From: Alkalibacterium indicireducens
Lineage (GTDB): Bacteria > Bacillota > Bacilli > Lactobacillales > Carnobacteriaceae_A
NCBI RefSeq assembly: GCF_039522005.1
Contig: NZ_BAAADA010000153.1
Span: 1 to 7,246, forward strand
Direction: 5' to 3'
Length of the DNA stretch: 7,246 bases
Shown here: positions 1 through 6,285 of the stretch, piece by piece
Layout of the letters: every line of letters begins with the position of its first letter
How positions within the stretch are numbered: position 1 is the first letter of the stretch
Translations under genes and position numbers: made by a program
The notes under the pieces: model-generated
Database searches by the model: none
Told to the model about the DNA's origin: nothing
What the model saw: only the letters and a program-made list of their open reading frames with translations

Positions 1-216
1 TTTTTACTTTTTTCGAAAATACTGTCGAGCAAGCTCGAGCGCCATTCATCACCCGCTTATAGAAGCGAGTGTCTTCAGTCGCAGTACGATAAATCACATA
101 CTCGACATTGGTCAATTAGCCCGAGGAATAAGCAATTCTGAAACCAACGTGACCCCTTTGTTCGTCTAGTGAGATAAATGATTTACATTTATTTATAGCT
201 ATCATAGAATTTAGTG
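1..216. other. Left flank with no assignable gene
   Basis: No gene can be assigned here. On the minus strand a frame is open from 115 to the left edge (38 codons, beginning with TTG after a TAA stop at 116-118) and reads like protein, containing EYVIYRTATEDTRFYKRV. It has no ATG and no Shine-Dalgarno site, and I do not recognise it. The plus strand is also open in one frame from 2 to 166, so the openness alone proves little. A small hairpin (CGCTT at 54-58 with AAGCG at 63-67) and a short palindrome (CGAGC-AA-GCTCG) near 26-37 are visible, but neither is followed by a T-run. The region could be intergenic DNA, the edge of a divergent gene, or decayed coding sequence. Confidence 0.3.
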
Positions 217-246
217 TTGACAGGTGATGTAAAACCTTGCTATAGT
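217..246 (+). promoter_or_regulatory. Sigma-A type promoter of the metNIQ operon
   Basis: A perfect -35 box TTGACA (217-222) is separated by 18 bp from a -10 box TATAGT (241-246). TG at 238-239 makes it an extended -10 element. Transcription should begin near 252-254, about 35 nt before the first conserved T-box element, which fits a T-box leader. No operator palindrome is seen over the promoter, so control is expected to act in the leader RNA rather than at initiation. Confidence 0.85.
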
Positions 247-252
247 AATGAG

Positions 253-597
253 CAACAAGAAACAAACATCATAAATGTGTAAAGATAAGTACTATTAGGA
301 AGTCTTCTCAGAGAGCCCCGACTGGTGAAAAGGGGTAGGATGGAAAAATAGGAAAATGGTCTTTTAAAGCTTCGGACAGCTATTTACACCTGTTCAAGCT
401 GAAGCAGATTGGACGAATGTTAAAATAAGTCCACTACGGTCACACCCGTTACAGTGTCACAGTATCACGCACTTCTTGTGCAGCGTACTGGTGGAGGCAA
501 TGAGAAGAAATTCCATTGCAAATCAAGGTGGTAACACGAGACTATTTCGTCCTTGGAGGAAGTTCGCTTGAAGCGGACTTCTTTCAGGGACTTTTTT
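253..597 (+). ncRNA. T-box riboswitch 1, methionine specifier (proximal of a tandem pair)
   Basis: This leader RNA senses uncharged tRNA-Met and controls read-through into metNIQ. Stem I elements appear in the usual order: AGTA (288-291), AGAGAGC (310-316), an apical hairpin (CCCC 316-319 with GGGG 332-335) whose loop carries TGGTGAAA, then GAA (352-354) followed by the specifier ATG (356-358). The antiterminator has AAGG (525-528) pairing with CCTT (551-554), and ACG (536-538) pairing with CGT (548-550). The bulge between them is TGGTAAC (529-535). The base after TGG is T, as expected for a tRNA with discriminator A73 such as tRNA-Met. The bulge departs from the consensus TGGNACC by one base (C to A). 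The 5' end is set from the predicted start of transcription. Confidence 0.9.
549..597 (+). terminator. Intrinsic terminator of T-box 1
   Basis: The arms 549-567 and 573-591 pair along all 19 positions, with a few G-T pairs, around a 5-nt loop. Six Ts follow (592-597). The 5' arm includes GTCCTTG, which is also the 3' side of the T-box antiterminator, so the two structures exclude each other: charged tRNA-Met leaves this terminator free to form. Confidence 0.92.
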
Positions 598-604
598 AAT
601 ACCT

Positions 605-972
605 GAAAACAATATAAGTAAAACACGTAAGAGATGAGTAAATGACACTAAAGTAAAACAGAGAGCCTGTGCATGCTGAAAGCAGGTTTACTTGAAGACA
701 TTGAATATGGTCTCTATGACAAACTTGCTCGGCATGACTTCTACGCAAGTTCAAGTGGGATACCGATCCTTTTATAGGCTAGGCTATCACGGCAGCAACC
801 GTTACTGCTTTTGAGAAAGAAGAATTGATACTCTTCTTTCCTCAATGAGGTGTTTTTTGCGAGAAAGACACAAACAAAGGTGGTACCACGACTTAAGCGT
901 TCGTCCTTTGATTAGACTAAATAAAACCGGTTTGCTGGTTTTGACTGTCTAATCAAGACGACCGCTTTTTTT
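605..972 (+). ncRNA. T-box riboswitch 2, methionine specifier (distal of a tandem pair)
   Basis: A second complete T-box leader follows directly after the terminator of the first. It has AGTA (637-640), AGAGAGC (660-666), an apical hairpin (CCTG 666-669 with CAGG 683-686) whose loop contains GCTGAAA, and GAA (703-705) one base before the specifier ATG (707-709). The antiterminator pairs AAAGG (876-880) with CCTTT (905-909) and ACG (888-890) with CGT (902-904), around the fully canonical bulge TGGTACC (881-887). The spacing from specifier to bulge is 174 nt, against 173 nt in T-box 1, although the intervening sequences are not obviously alike. Both specifiers read methionine, which agrees with the metNIQ genes downstream. 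Confidence 0.93.
895..972 (+). terminator. Intrinsic terminator of T-box 2
   Basis: This is an unusually long composite hairpin. The outer stem 895-905 pairs with 957-967 with one mismatch, the middle stem 908-917 with 947-956, and an inner stem AAAACC (923-928) with GGTTTT (937-942). The T-tract is 966-972. The outer stem takes up CGTC of the antiterminator 3' strand, so termination and antitermination compete. Confidence 0.9.
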
Positions 973-1000
973 ATATCATCAGATGCTCATTCAGCAGATA

Positions 1001-1018
1001 AAGGGGAGAGAAACAATG
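1001..1018 (+). promoter_or_regulatory. Ribosome binding site that fixes the metN start
   Basis: AAGGGGAG (1001-1008) lies 7 nt before ATG at 1016. An in-frame ATG at 983 would add 11 residues, but it directly follows the terminator T-tract and has no Shine-Dalgarno sequence, so 1016 is the likely start. Confidence 0.85.
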
Positions 1019-2101
1019 ATAGAACTGAAACATATCGATGTACACTTTGAAACGAAAGAACATATACTTCATGCCGTTCGTGATGTATCACTGACCATTG
1101 AAAAAGGAGATGTCTACGGGATCGTCGGCTATTCAGGAGCTGGAAAAAGTACCCTTGTGAGAACGATCAATTTACTGCAGCGCCCTTCTAACGGGACTGT
1201 TCATGTCAGTGGTCAGGACCTTCTGGGGTTGAATGCAAAAGACTTGCGTAGTGCACGAAAGAAAATAGGCATGATCTTTCAGCATTTCAATCTGATGAAT
1301 GCTCGCACAGTCGCTGGGAATGTTCATTATGCCTTGCGTTCAAGCTCCTTGTCTTCTGAAGAGAAAAAACTGAAAGTCACAGAACTTCTTGACCTAGTTG
1401 GTCTAGCTGATAAACACGACGTCTACCCTTCCCAATTATCAGGCGGTCAGAAACAGCGTGTAGGAATAGCCCGGGCATTGGCCAACGATCCCGAAGTCTT
1501 GCTCTGTGATGAAGCGACGAGTGCGCTGGACCCCAAGACCACTTTGTCGATACTGGAATTGCTGAAAGACTTGAATGACAAGCTTGGATTGACCATTGTC
1601 ATTATCACTCATGAAATGGAGGTAATCAAAGAGATTTGCAATAAAGTAGCTGTAATGGAAAATGGTTCAGTCGTTGAAGAAGGTGATATCGTGTCCATCT
1701 TTACTGATCCTAAGAATGCATTGACCCAAGAGTTCATTAACACGGCAACCCACATTGATCAGGCCTTGGTGAAACTGGCCAAACACCCATCAATTCTTGA
1801 TCTCCATGATAACGACATCGTTGTAAGGCTCTCATTCGTTGGTCAGAGTACAAATGAACCGCTCATAGCCAGTCTCTATTCACGATTTACGGTTACGACA
1901 AATATCTTGTATGGTGATATCGAAATTCTCTACGATACCCCTATTGGAAATTTGATCGTCATATTAAGTGGCTCGTCTCAACAGATAAAGCAAGCTGTCA
2001 ATTATCTCGAATCACAGCAGGTAACCGTCCAGCAGCTTGAAAAAATTCAGCTGGTAAACAAATCGAAAGTAATTCCATTGAATAGAGAGAAAATTATTTA
2101 G
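1016..2101 (+). CDS. metN: Methionine ABC transporter ATP-binding protein MetN
   Basis: MetN is the cytoplasmic ATPase that powers uptake of methionine through MetI. The 361-residue product has the full set of ABC motifs: Walker A GYSGAGKS (38-45), Q-loop Q89, signature LSGGQ (141-145), Walker B ending CDE (E166), D-loop SALD (169-172) and H-loop H199. The region from about residue 265 to 340 matches in position and length the C-terminal NIL (ACT-like) domain of MetN proteins. In studied relatives this domain binds methionine and shuts the transporter down (transinhibition). Length is normal for the family. The gene is first in the operon behind two methionine T-boxes, and metI follows after 18 nt. 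It should be made only when charged tRNA-Met is scarce. The family call is firm; methionine as substrate is supported by both the NIL domain and the T-box specifiers. Confidence 0.96.
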   Translation: MIELKHIDVHFETKEHILHAVRDVSLTIEKGDVYGIVGYSGAGKSTLVRTINLLQRPSNGTVHVSGQDLLGLNAKDLRSARKKIGMIFQHFNLMNARTVAGNVHYALRSSSLSSEEKKLKVTELLDLVGLADKHDVYPSQLSGGQKQRVGIARALANDPEVLLCDEATSALDPKTTLSILELLKDLNDKLGLTIVIITHEMEVIKEICNKVAVMENGSVVEEGDIVSIFTDPKNALTQEFINTATHIDQALVKLAKHPSILDLHDNDIVVRLSFVGQSTNEPLIASLYSRFTVTTNILYGDIEILYDTPIGNLIVILSGSSQQIKQAVNYLESQQVTVQQLEKIQLVNKSKVIPLNREKII

Positions 2102-2119
2102 TTTCGGGAGGAAAATAAT

Positions 2120-2809
2120 ATGAATAGATTACTTAACTGGTTAGAGACCATCGCACCTAATGTCTGGGCAATTCCTGACCGCATTCTTCAAAGCACATGG
2201 CAGACCATCTACATGACTCTGATTGCAGCAGTAATTGCAGGAACAATCGGAATCACGTTCGGAGTGATCTTAGTCATAACGAACAGACGAGGTATTCTGG
2301 AAAAACCACGGTTATATAATAAATTAGAGCAGTTTATTAATACAGGGCGTTCCGTCCCATTTATTATTCTGATGGCTCTGCTCGCACCTTTCACTCGCTT
2401 TATTGTAGGGACGACGATTGGAACGACCGCTGCCATTGTGCCCCTAACTATCGGGATTATTCCTTTTTATTCACGTCAGGTTGAAAATGCTTTGCTTGAA
2501 GTTGATCCTGGTATAGTAGAAGCCGCTGAATCCATGGGATCCTCACCGTTGGAAATTATATTCGGCGTATATTTAAAAGAAGGCCTCCCTTCTCTCGTTC
2601 GTGTGTCTGCTGTATCGATTATTAATCTAATCGGTCTAACTACCATGGCAGGCGTCGTTGGGGGCGGTGGGTTAGGCGACTTGGCTATTGCTAGAGGATA
2701 CAACCGTTATCAGCTGGATATCACTATTGTCTCCACTCTTTTGATCATGCTGATCGTCTTTGTCACCCAATGGATCGGACGTATTCTGATCAGAAAAACA
2801 ACACATTAA
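2120..2809 (+). CDS. metI: Methionine ABC transporter permease MetI
   Basis: MetI is the membrane subunit that forms the methionine channel as a homodimer docked on MetN. The 229-residue product, of typical length, has about five hydrophobic segments (roughly 28-54, 78-97, 99-116, 162-185 and 200-222). The cytoplasmic EAA loop, which contacts the ATPase, starts at VEAAESMG (133-140) and runs to about 158. The glycine-rich AGVVGGGGLGDLA segment (177-189) is characteristic of this permease family. A strong Shine-Dalgarno site GGGAGG (2106-2111) lies 8 nt before the ATG. The gene sits 18 nt after metN and 51 nt before metQ with no terminator between, so all three share one transcript. Confidence 0.96.
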   Translation: MNRLLNWLETIAPNVWAIPDRILQSTWQTIYMTLIAAVIAGTIGITFGVILVITNRRGILEKPRLYNKLEQFINTGRSVPFIILMALLAPFTRFIVGTTIGTTAAIVPLTIGIIPFYSRQVENALLEVDPGIVEAAESMGSSPLEIIFGVYLKEGLPSLVRVSAVSIINLIGLTTMAGVVGGGGLGDLAIARGYNRYQLDITIVSTLLIMLIVFVTQWIGRILIRKTTH

Positions 2810-2860
2810 CAAACAAGCTAAATTACATTAACACAATAATAAAAATAGAATGGAGAAATA

Positions 2861-3661
2861 ATGATGAAAAAAGGATTTTTAGCTCTACTAAGTATTGTAT
2901 TCGCGGTTGTACTGGCTGCTTGTGGAAATGATGGAGAAACGGTAAGACTGGGGGTAGTGGGCGAAAATAATGAAGCCTGGGAAAGCGTTCGAGATCGGCT
3001 GGCGGATGAAGGAATCAACTTGGAAATCGTTACTTTTTCAGATTATCAAACCCCTAATACAGCTCTAGCTGACGGAGATATCGAATTGAACGCCTTTCAG
3101 ACTGTAATCTTCTTAGACGACTTCAATGATGATACCGGAAATGACTTGACCCCGATTGGCTATACAACGCTCAACCCTTTAGGTATTTATTCTGAATACG
3201 TGGAAGATGTATCCGATATTCAAGAAGGAGACACAATCGTTATCCCGAACGATGCATCAAACGAAGGTCGCGCATTGATTTTATTACAGTCAGCAGGGCT
3301 TCTTGAAGTGGATCCAGAAGCAGGGAACCGCCCCGTCGTAGACGATATAACAAGCAATCCATTAAATCTGGATATCGTGACCGTTGCAGGAAACCAGACG
3401 GCTCGCTCATTAACTGATGCCGCTGCAGCTGTGATCAACGTCGGTATGGCTATTGATGCTGGCTTAATCCCTTCACAGGATGCGATTTTCCTTGAGCCTG
3501 TGAATGAAGATTCAGAACCATACATCAATGCTATCGTTGTCCGTTCTGAAGATGTTGACAACGACATATATCAGAAGATTGTTGACACTTACCAGACAGA
3601 TGAAACAGCTGAAATCATTGCAGAAACCACTCAGAACTCTTCTATTCCTGTTTGGGATTAA
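2861..3661 (+). CDS. metQ: Methionine-binding lipoprotein MetQ
   Basis: MetQ captures methionine outside the membrane and delivers it to MetI. The product of up to 266 residues starts with a lipoprotein signal peptide: MMKK, a hydrophobic stretch and the lipobox LAAC with the acylated cysteine at position 21. The rest fits the NlpA/MetQ family, with characteristic stretches such as ALADGDIELNAFQT, IVIPNDASNEGRAL and AGNQTARSL. Two adjacent ATGs exist. The second (2864) has better spacing (7 nt) from GGAGA (2852-2856), so the true protein may be one residue shorter. The mature part is strikingly acidic: by hand count about 49 Asp/Glu against 8 Lys/Arg, with a single lysine. It is the last gene of the operon, followed by a terminator. 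A D-methionine or Met-Gln dipeptide preference, known in some relatives, cannot be read from the sequence. Confidence 0.95.
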   Translation: MMKKGFLALLSIVFAVVLAACGNDGETVRLGVVGENNEAWESVRDRLADEGINLEIVTFSDYQTPNTALADGDIELNAFQTVIFLDDFNDDTGNDLTPIGYTTLNPLGIYSEYVEDVSDIQEGDTIVIPNDASNEGRALILLQSAGLLEVDPEAGNRPVVDDITSNPLNLDIVTVAGNQTARSLTDAAAAVINVGMAIDAGLIPSQDAIFLEPVNEDSEPYINAIVVRSEDVDNDIYQKIVDTYQTDETAEIIAETTQNSSIPVWD

Positions 3662-3673
3662 ATTTAACCAAAA

Positions 3674-3723
3674 AAAGGATCTATCTCTCTGTAACTACAC
3701 AGAATGGTGGATCCTTTCTTTTT
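3674..3723. terminator. Bidirectional terminator between convergent metNIQ and phn operons
   Basis: AAAGGATC (3674-3681) pairs with GATCCTTT (3710-3717), and an inner stem TCTGT/ACAGA (3688-3692 with 3699-3703) extends the hairpin. On the plus strand the stem is followed by T-rich CTTTTT (3718-3723). On the minus strand the A-run 3670-3676 gives a T-tract. It lies 12 nt after the metQ stop and 17 nt beyond the phnE2 stop, so it should end both transcripts. Confidence 0.85.
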
Positions 3724-3739
3724 GACTAGAACTATTTTT

Positions 3740-4552
3740 TTATCCATTAACTAAACGTTCACGCAGTTTGTTGGAGAAAATCTCAACTGCCAGGATCAGA
3801 ACAACCAGTCCAATCAGGATTGATCCGACTTCGCTCCATCTGTAAGAACGCATGGCGAATATCAGAGGTGCTCCAATTCCTCCAGCTCCAACTAGTCCCA
3901 GTATGGTTGCATCACGCAGGTTCATATCGTAACGGTAGATCGTTACAGACAGGAAGCTTGAGAACAGCTGTGGCAGAATGCCGTAACGTACTTTCTGGTA
4001 AGTCGTACAGCCCATAGAGGTCATGGCTTCAAGAACGCCTCTGTCCAGGTTTTCAATGACATCCACGTATAAACGCGAAATCATACCGATCGAAGTCAGA
4101 GACATCGTCAGCACACCTGCATATGGACCAGGTCCAGTTACACGGATGAACATTAACCCGTATACAAGTGAAGGAATGGTCCGGATAAAGATAACGACCA
4201 GACGTGTCACAAAGGCTACAGGCCTGGAAACGATACTTGGGGACATCAAGAATGAGATCGGGATCGCCAGAAAGGACCCGAATACTGTTCCTAAAAAGGC
4301 GATGGCGATCGTTTCAAACAAGAGCCCTGGTACCCCTCCACCTGATGTGAAGTCAAACAGGAATTCCAGGTCCGGTGAAAACAGCCCGCGGAAGATATTT
4401 CTGGCGATTCTCATTCCTTGTTGATCAAAACCAGTGATATTGACTCCCATGAATGACCAGATGATAAGAGCAGTCAGGATGATTGCAATAGTTGATAAAT
4501 AAACTTTACGATTTGGTGCTTTTTCAAGTTGCTGTGCAACAGCTTTATTCAT
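3740..4552 (-). CDS. phnE: Phosphonate/phosphate-type ABC transporter permease, second PhnE
   Basis: This membrane subunit of a PhnCDE importer probably forms a heterodimer with the PhnE encoded just upstream. The 270-residue product has an N-terminal membrane segment (about 17-37), further hydrophobic segments (about 78-103, 113-137, 143-165 and 243-260) and an EAA loop (LEAMTSMG at 174-181, continuing to the ILP at 192-194). The segment VGAGGIGAPL (221-230) is typical of PhnE. The start is supported by AGGAG (4563-4567 on the complement), 10 nt before the ATG and overlapping the end of the previous gene's spacer. It lies 18 nt after phnE1 and is the last gene of the minus-strand operon. The family is clear. 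The substrate could be phosphonate, phosphite or phosphate; no C-P lyase gene is visible to decide. Confidence 0.9.
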   Translation of the reverse strand: MNKAVAQQLEKAPNRKVYLSTIAIILTALIIWSFMGVNITGFDQQGMRIARNIFRGLFSPDLEFLFDFTSGGGVPGLLFETIAIAFLGTVFGSFLAIPISFLMSPSIVSRPVAFVTRLVVIFIRTIPSLVYGLMFIRVTGPGPYAGVLTMSLTSIGMISRLYVDVIENLDRGVLEAMTSMGCTTYQKVRYGILPQLFSSFLSVTIYRYDMNLRDATILGLVGAGGIGAPLIFAMRSYRWSEVGSILIGLVVLILAVEIFSNKLRERLVNG

Positions 4553-4570
4553 TTTCTCTCTGCTCCTTTA

Positions 4571-5398
4571 TTAAGTCAGTTTCATTCGGAAGTATTCACT
4601 GATGCGTTCAATCACGAAGACAACCAGCATCAATATCAGAAGGACCATTCCCACGCTCGGGTAGTCTCTCCAGCCCAAACGCTCGTCCAGCAGGAGACCG
4701 ACTCCTCCGGCTCCTACATAACCAAGAATGGCTGCATATCTTATATTTCCTTCAAAGGCATATAATGACACAGACAAGTAGGTTGGAAGAACATCCGGTA
4801 CGATAGCATAGCGGAAAGCTTCCACTTTGGACAGACCCATGGATTCATGCGCTTCAAAAGCCCCCATATCGACGTTTTCAATATGTTCATACATCAGTTT
4901 ACCAATATAAGACAGGGTAAAGAGGAAAATCGCTACCGTTCCGGCCATAGTTCCCAGTCCGAAGATGAACGTAGCAATCAATGCAGAAATCAGCGTAGGC
5001 AGCGTTCTTAAAATACTCAGGAACAGTTTGAAAAAGCCGTTTAATAACCGGTTCCTTATTATGTTACTGGATGACAGCAAAGCAAACGGTATAGCCAGTA
5101 AGGCTCCGGCAATGGATCCCAGAAGTGACATCTGAATCGTATCGAAAAGCGGGCCCCATACATTATTCATAAAATTAAAGTTTGGCGGGAACATGGCAGT
5201 TAGTATGACAATGAACTGATGTCCTCGTGTTCTTAACATCGACAGGTCCACACCTGTGACTTCCCATGACACAACCGTCACGAATAAAACGATCAGAAGA
5301 ATAAGAGGAGCTCGGGAAGCACGCTGTTTCACTCCTTTTCCATTCGACAAAGTATAGGTCTTAGGTTTGAAAATCTTATCGTATACTGTTTCTCTCAT
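4571..5398 (-). CDS. phnE: Phosphonate/phosphate-type ABC transporter permease, first PhnE
   Basis: This is the first of two PhnE-like permeases in the operon. The 275-residue product has a basic, polar cytoplasmic N-terminus of about 30 residues, then a membrane segment (31-50) and more hydrophobic segments (about 86-109, 121-147, 150-168 and 247-264). The EAA loop lies at about 181-204 (FEAHESMG, then IVP). GYVGAGGVGLLL (226-237) matches the conserved PhnE segment. It shares only family-level similarity with its partner, so the pair looks like an old duplication working as a heterodimer, as in many Gram-positive phn operons. The ATG is 11 nt after the phnC stop. The Shine-Dalgarno sequence AGGAGGG contains the last two bases of the phnC stop codon TAG, which suggests translational coupling. 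Confidence 0.9.
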   Translation of the reverse strand: MRETVYDKIFKPKTYTLSNGKGVKQRASRAPLILLIVLFVTVVSWEVTGVDLSMLRTRGHQFIVILTAMFPPNFNFMNNVWGPLFDTIQMSLLGSIAGALLAIPFALLSSSNIIRNRLLNGFFKLFLSILRTLPTLISALIATFIFGLGTMAGTVAIFLFTLSYIGKLMYEHIENVDMGAFEAHESMGLSKVEAFRYAIVPDVLPTYLSVSLYAFEGNIRYAAILGYVGAGGVGLLLDERLGWRDYPSVGMVLLILMLVVFVIERISEYFRMKLT

Positions 5399-5412
5399 GC
5401 TCGTCCCTCCTA
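5396..5412 (-). promoter_or_regulatory. Shine-Dalgarno site of phnE1 fused to the phnC stop codon
   Basis: On the minus strand the phnC stop TAG (5412-5410) runs straight into TAGGAGGG, a near-perfect ribosome binding site, with the phnE1 ATG at 5398-5396. A ribosome ending phnC sits on the initiation site of phnE1, so the two proteins are probably made in linked amounts. Confidence 0.7.
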
Positions 5413-6189
5413 GACCTCTGCTTCTTCCGGTTCATCCATTTTAGGAACATTGTCGGCACTGCCGTAGATCTGGTCCAGTACATCCTGAGAAACATCTTCG
5501 GATTTTCCATCATACACGACTTCTCCCTGACGGATACCGATTACGCGATCGGCATACTCCAGAGCCAGTTCAACGTGGTGAATGTTGATCAGGATGGACA
5601 TGTTTGTTTCCTGATTGATTCGTTTGAAGTCATCCATGACCACTTTAGCTGTGACTGGGTCAAGGGACGCAACCGGTTCATCTGCTAAGATAATATCCGG
5701 ATTCTGAGCAATCGTACGGGCTAGTGCCACACGCTGCTGCTGACCACCTGAGAGCTGATCGACACGATTATATGCTTTGTCCAGGATACCTACTTTATCC
5801 AGGGCTTCAAGTGCTTCTACTTTTTTCTCCTTAGGAAACAGACCAACGAACTTTCTCCACCATGACAGTTCAGGTACAGATGAAATCAATACATTATTAA
5901 TTACTGATGTACGTGTCACTAAGTTGAACGACTGGAAGATCATTCCAATTTTACGACGGAAAGAACGGATCTGCTTTCCACTCAGTTGTCCGACATTTAC
6001 ATCATTAACGGTCAATGTTCCCTCGTTAATTTCATGCATACGGTTGATGCAGCGGATAAGTGTGGATTTTCCGGCACCAGACAATCCGATAATCGCAACG
6101 AATTCTCCCTGATCAATGGTCAGATTTACATTTTTCAAGGCAGTGACCCCATTCGGGTATATCTTGTTTACATCTTTAAATTTTATCAT
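5410..6189 (-). CDS. phnC: Phosphonate/phosphate-type ABC transporter ATP-binding protein PhnC
   Basis: PhnC is the cytoplasmic ATPase energising the PhnE permeases. The 259-residue product carries Walker A GLSGAGKST (35-43), Q-loop Q86, signature LSGGQ (146-150), Walker B ending ADE (E171), D-loop ASLD (174-177) and the switch histidine H204. The stretch around 104-122 (PELSWWRKFVGLFPKEKK) is typical of PhnC and separates it from MetN-type ATPases. It lacks the C-terminal sensing domain seen in MetN and ends in a short acidic tail (PKMDEPEEAEV). A GAGAGG site lies about 12 nt before the ATG, a rather long spacing. A terminator-like hairpin precedes the gene, so it may be expressed below phnD. 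The substrate class is inferred from family and context only. Confidence 0.92.
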   Translation of the reverse strand: MIKFKDVNKIYPNGVTALKNVNLTIDQGEFVAIIGLSGAGKSTLIRCINRMHEINEGTLTVNDVNVGQLSGKQIRSFRRKIGMIFQSFNLVTRTSVINNVLISSVPELSWWRKFVGLFPKEKKVEALEALDKVGILDKAYNRVDQLSGGQQQRVALARTIAQNPDIILADEPVASLDPVTAKVVMDDFKRINQETNMSILINIHHVELALEYADRVIGIRQGEVVYDGKSEDVSQDVLDQIYGSADNVPKMDEPEEAEV

Positions 6190-6218
6190 TTTGGCCTATT
6201 TCCTCTCTGGAGATAATC

Positions 6219-6250
6219 AAAAAGAAAGCCAGGAGAGGGCGCTCCCAGCT
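6219..6250 (-). terminator. Attenuator-like hairpin between phnD and phnC
   Basis: Read on the minus strand, AGCTGGGAG (6250-6242) pairs at all nine positions (two G-T pairs) with CTCCTGGCT (6235-6227) around a 6-nt loop and is followed by TTCTTTTT (6226-6219). It sits in the 96-nt gap after phnD. Partial termination here would give more binding protein than ATPase and permease, a common arrangement in ABC importer operons. It could instead stabilise the 3' end of a processed phnD message. Confidence 0.75.
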
Positions 6251-6285
6251 TAATTTTTCATTTAGTTTAGTCGTAAATTCTTAAA

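Noticed and set aside
250..972. S-box (SAM-I) or MET-box type methionine regulation
   Set aside because: The conserved elements present (AGTA, AGAGAGC, GAA plus ATG, TGGNACC bulge) are those of T-boxes. I saw no SAM riboswitch core and no palindromic operator at the promoter.
983..1015. Upstream ATG at 983 extending MetN by 11 residues
   Set aside because: It has no Shine-Dalgarno sequence and abuts the T-box 2 terminator. The ATG at 1016 has a strong site at 1001-1008, and MetN proteins normally begin with the MIELK-like segment.
2209..2703. Two 75-codon minus-strand open frames inside metI
   Set aside because: They are antisense to a well-supported permease gene, have no ribosome binding site and read as low-complexity proline- and isoleucine-rich strings typical of shadows.
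3220..3567. 115-codon minus-strand open frame inside metQ
   Set aside because: It is antisense to metQ, lacks initiation signals and resembles no protein I know.
3504..3725. 73-codon plus-strand frame overlapping the metQ end and the terminator
   Set aside because: It is out of frame with metQ and runs through the terminator hairpin. No independent start signal is present.
4023..4424. 133-codon plus-strand open frame inside phnE2
   Set aside because: It is the complement of a conserved permease. Its length reflects codon bias of the real gene, and no ribosome binding site precedes it.
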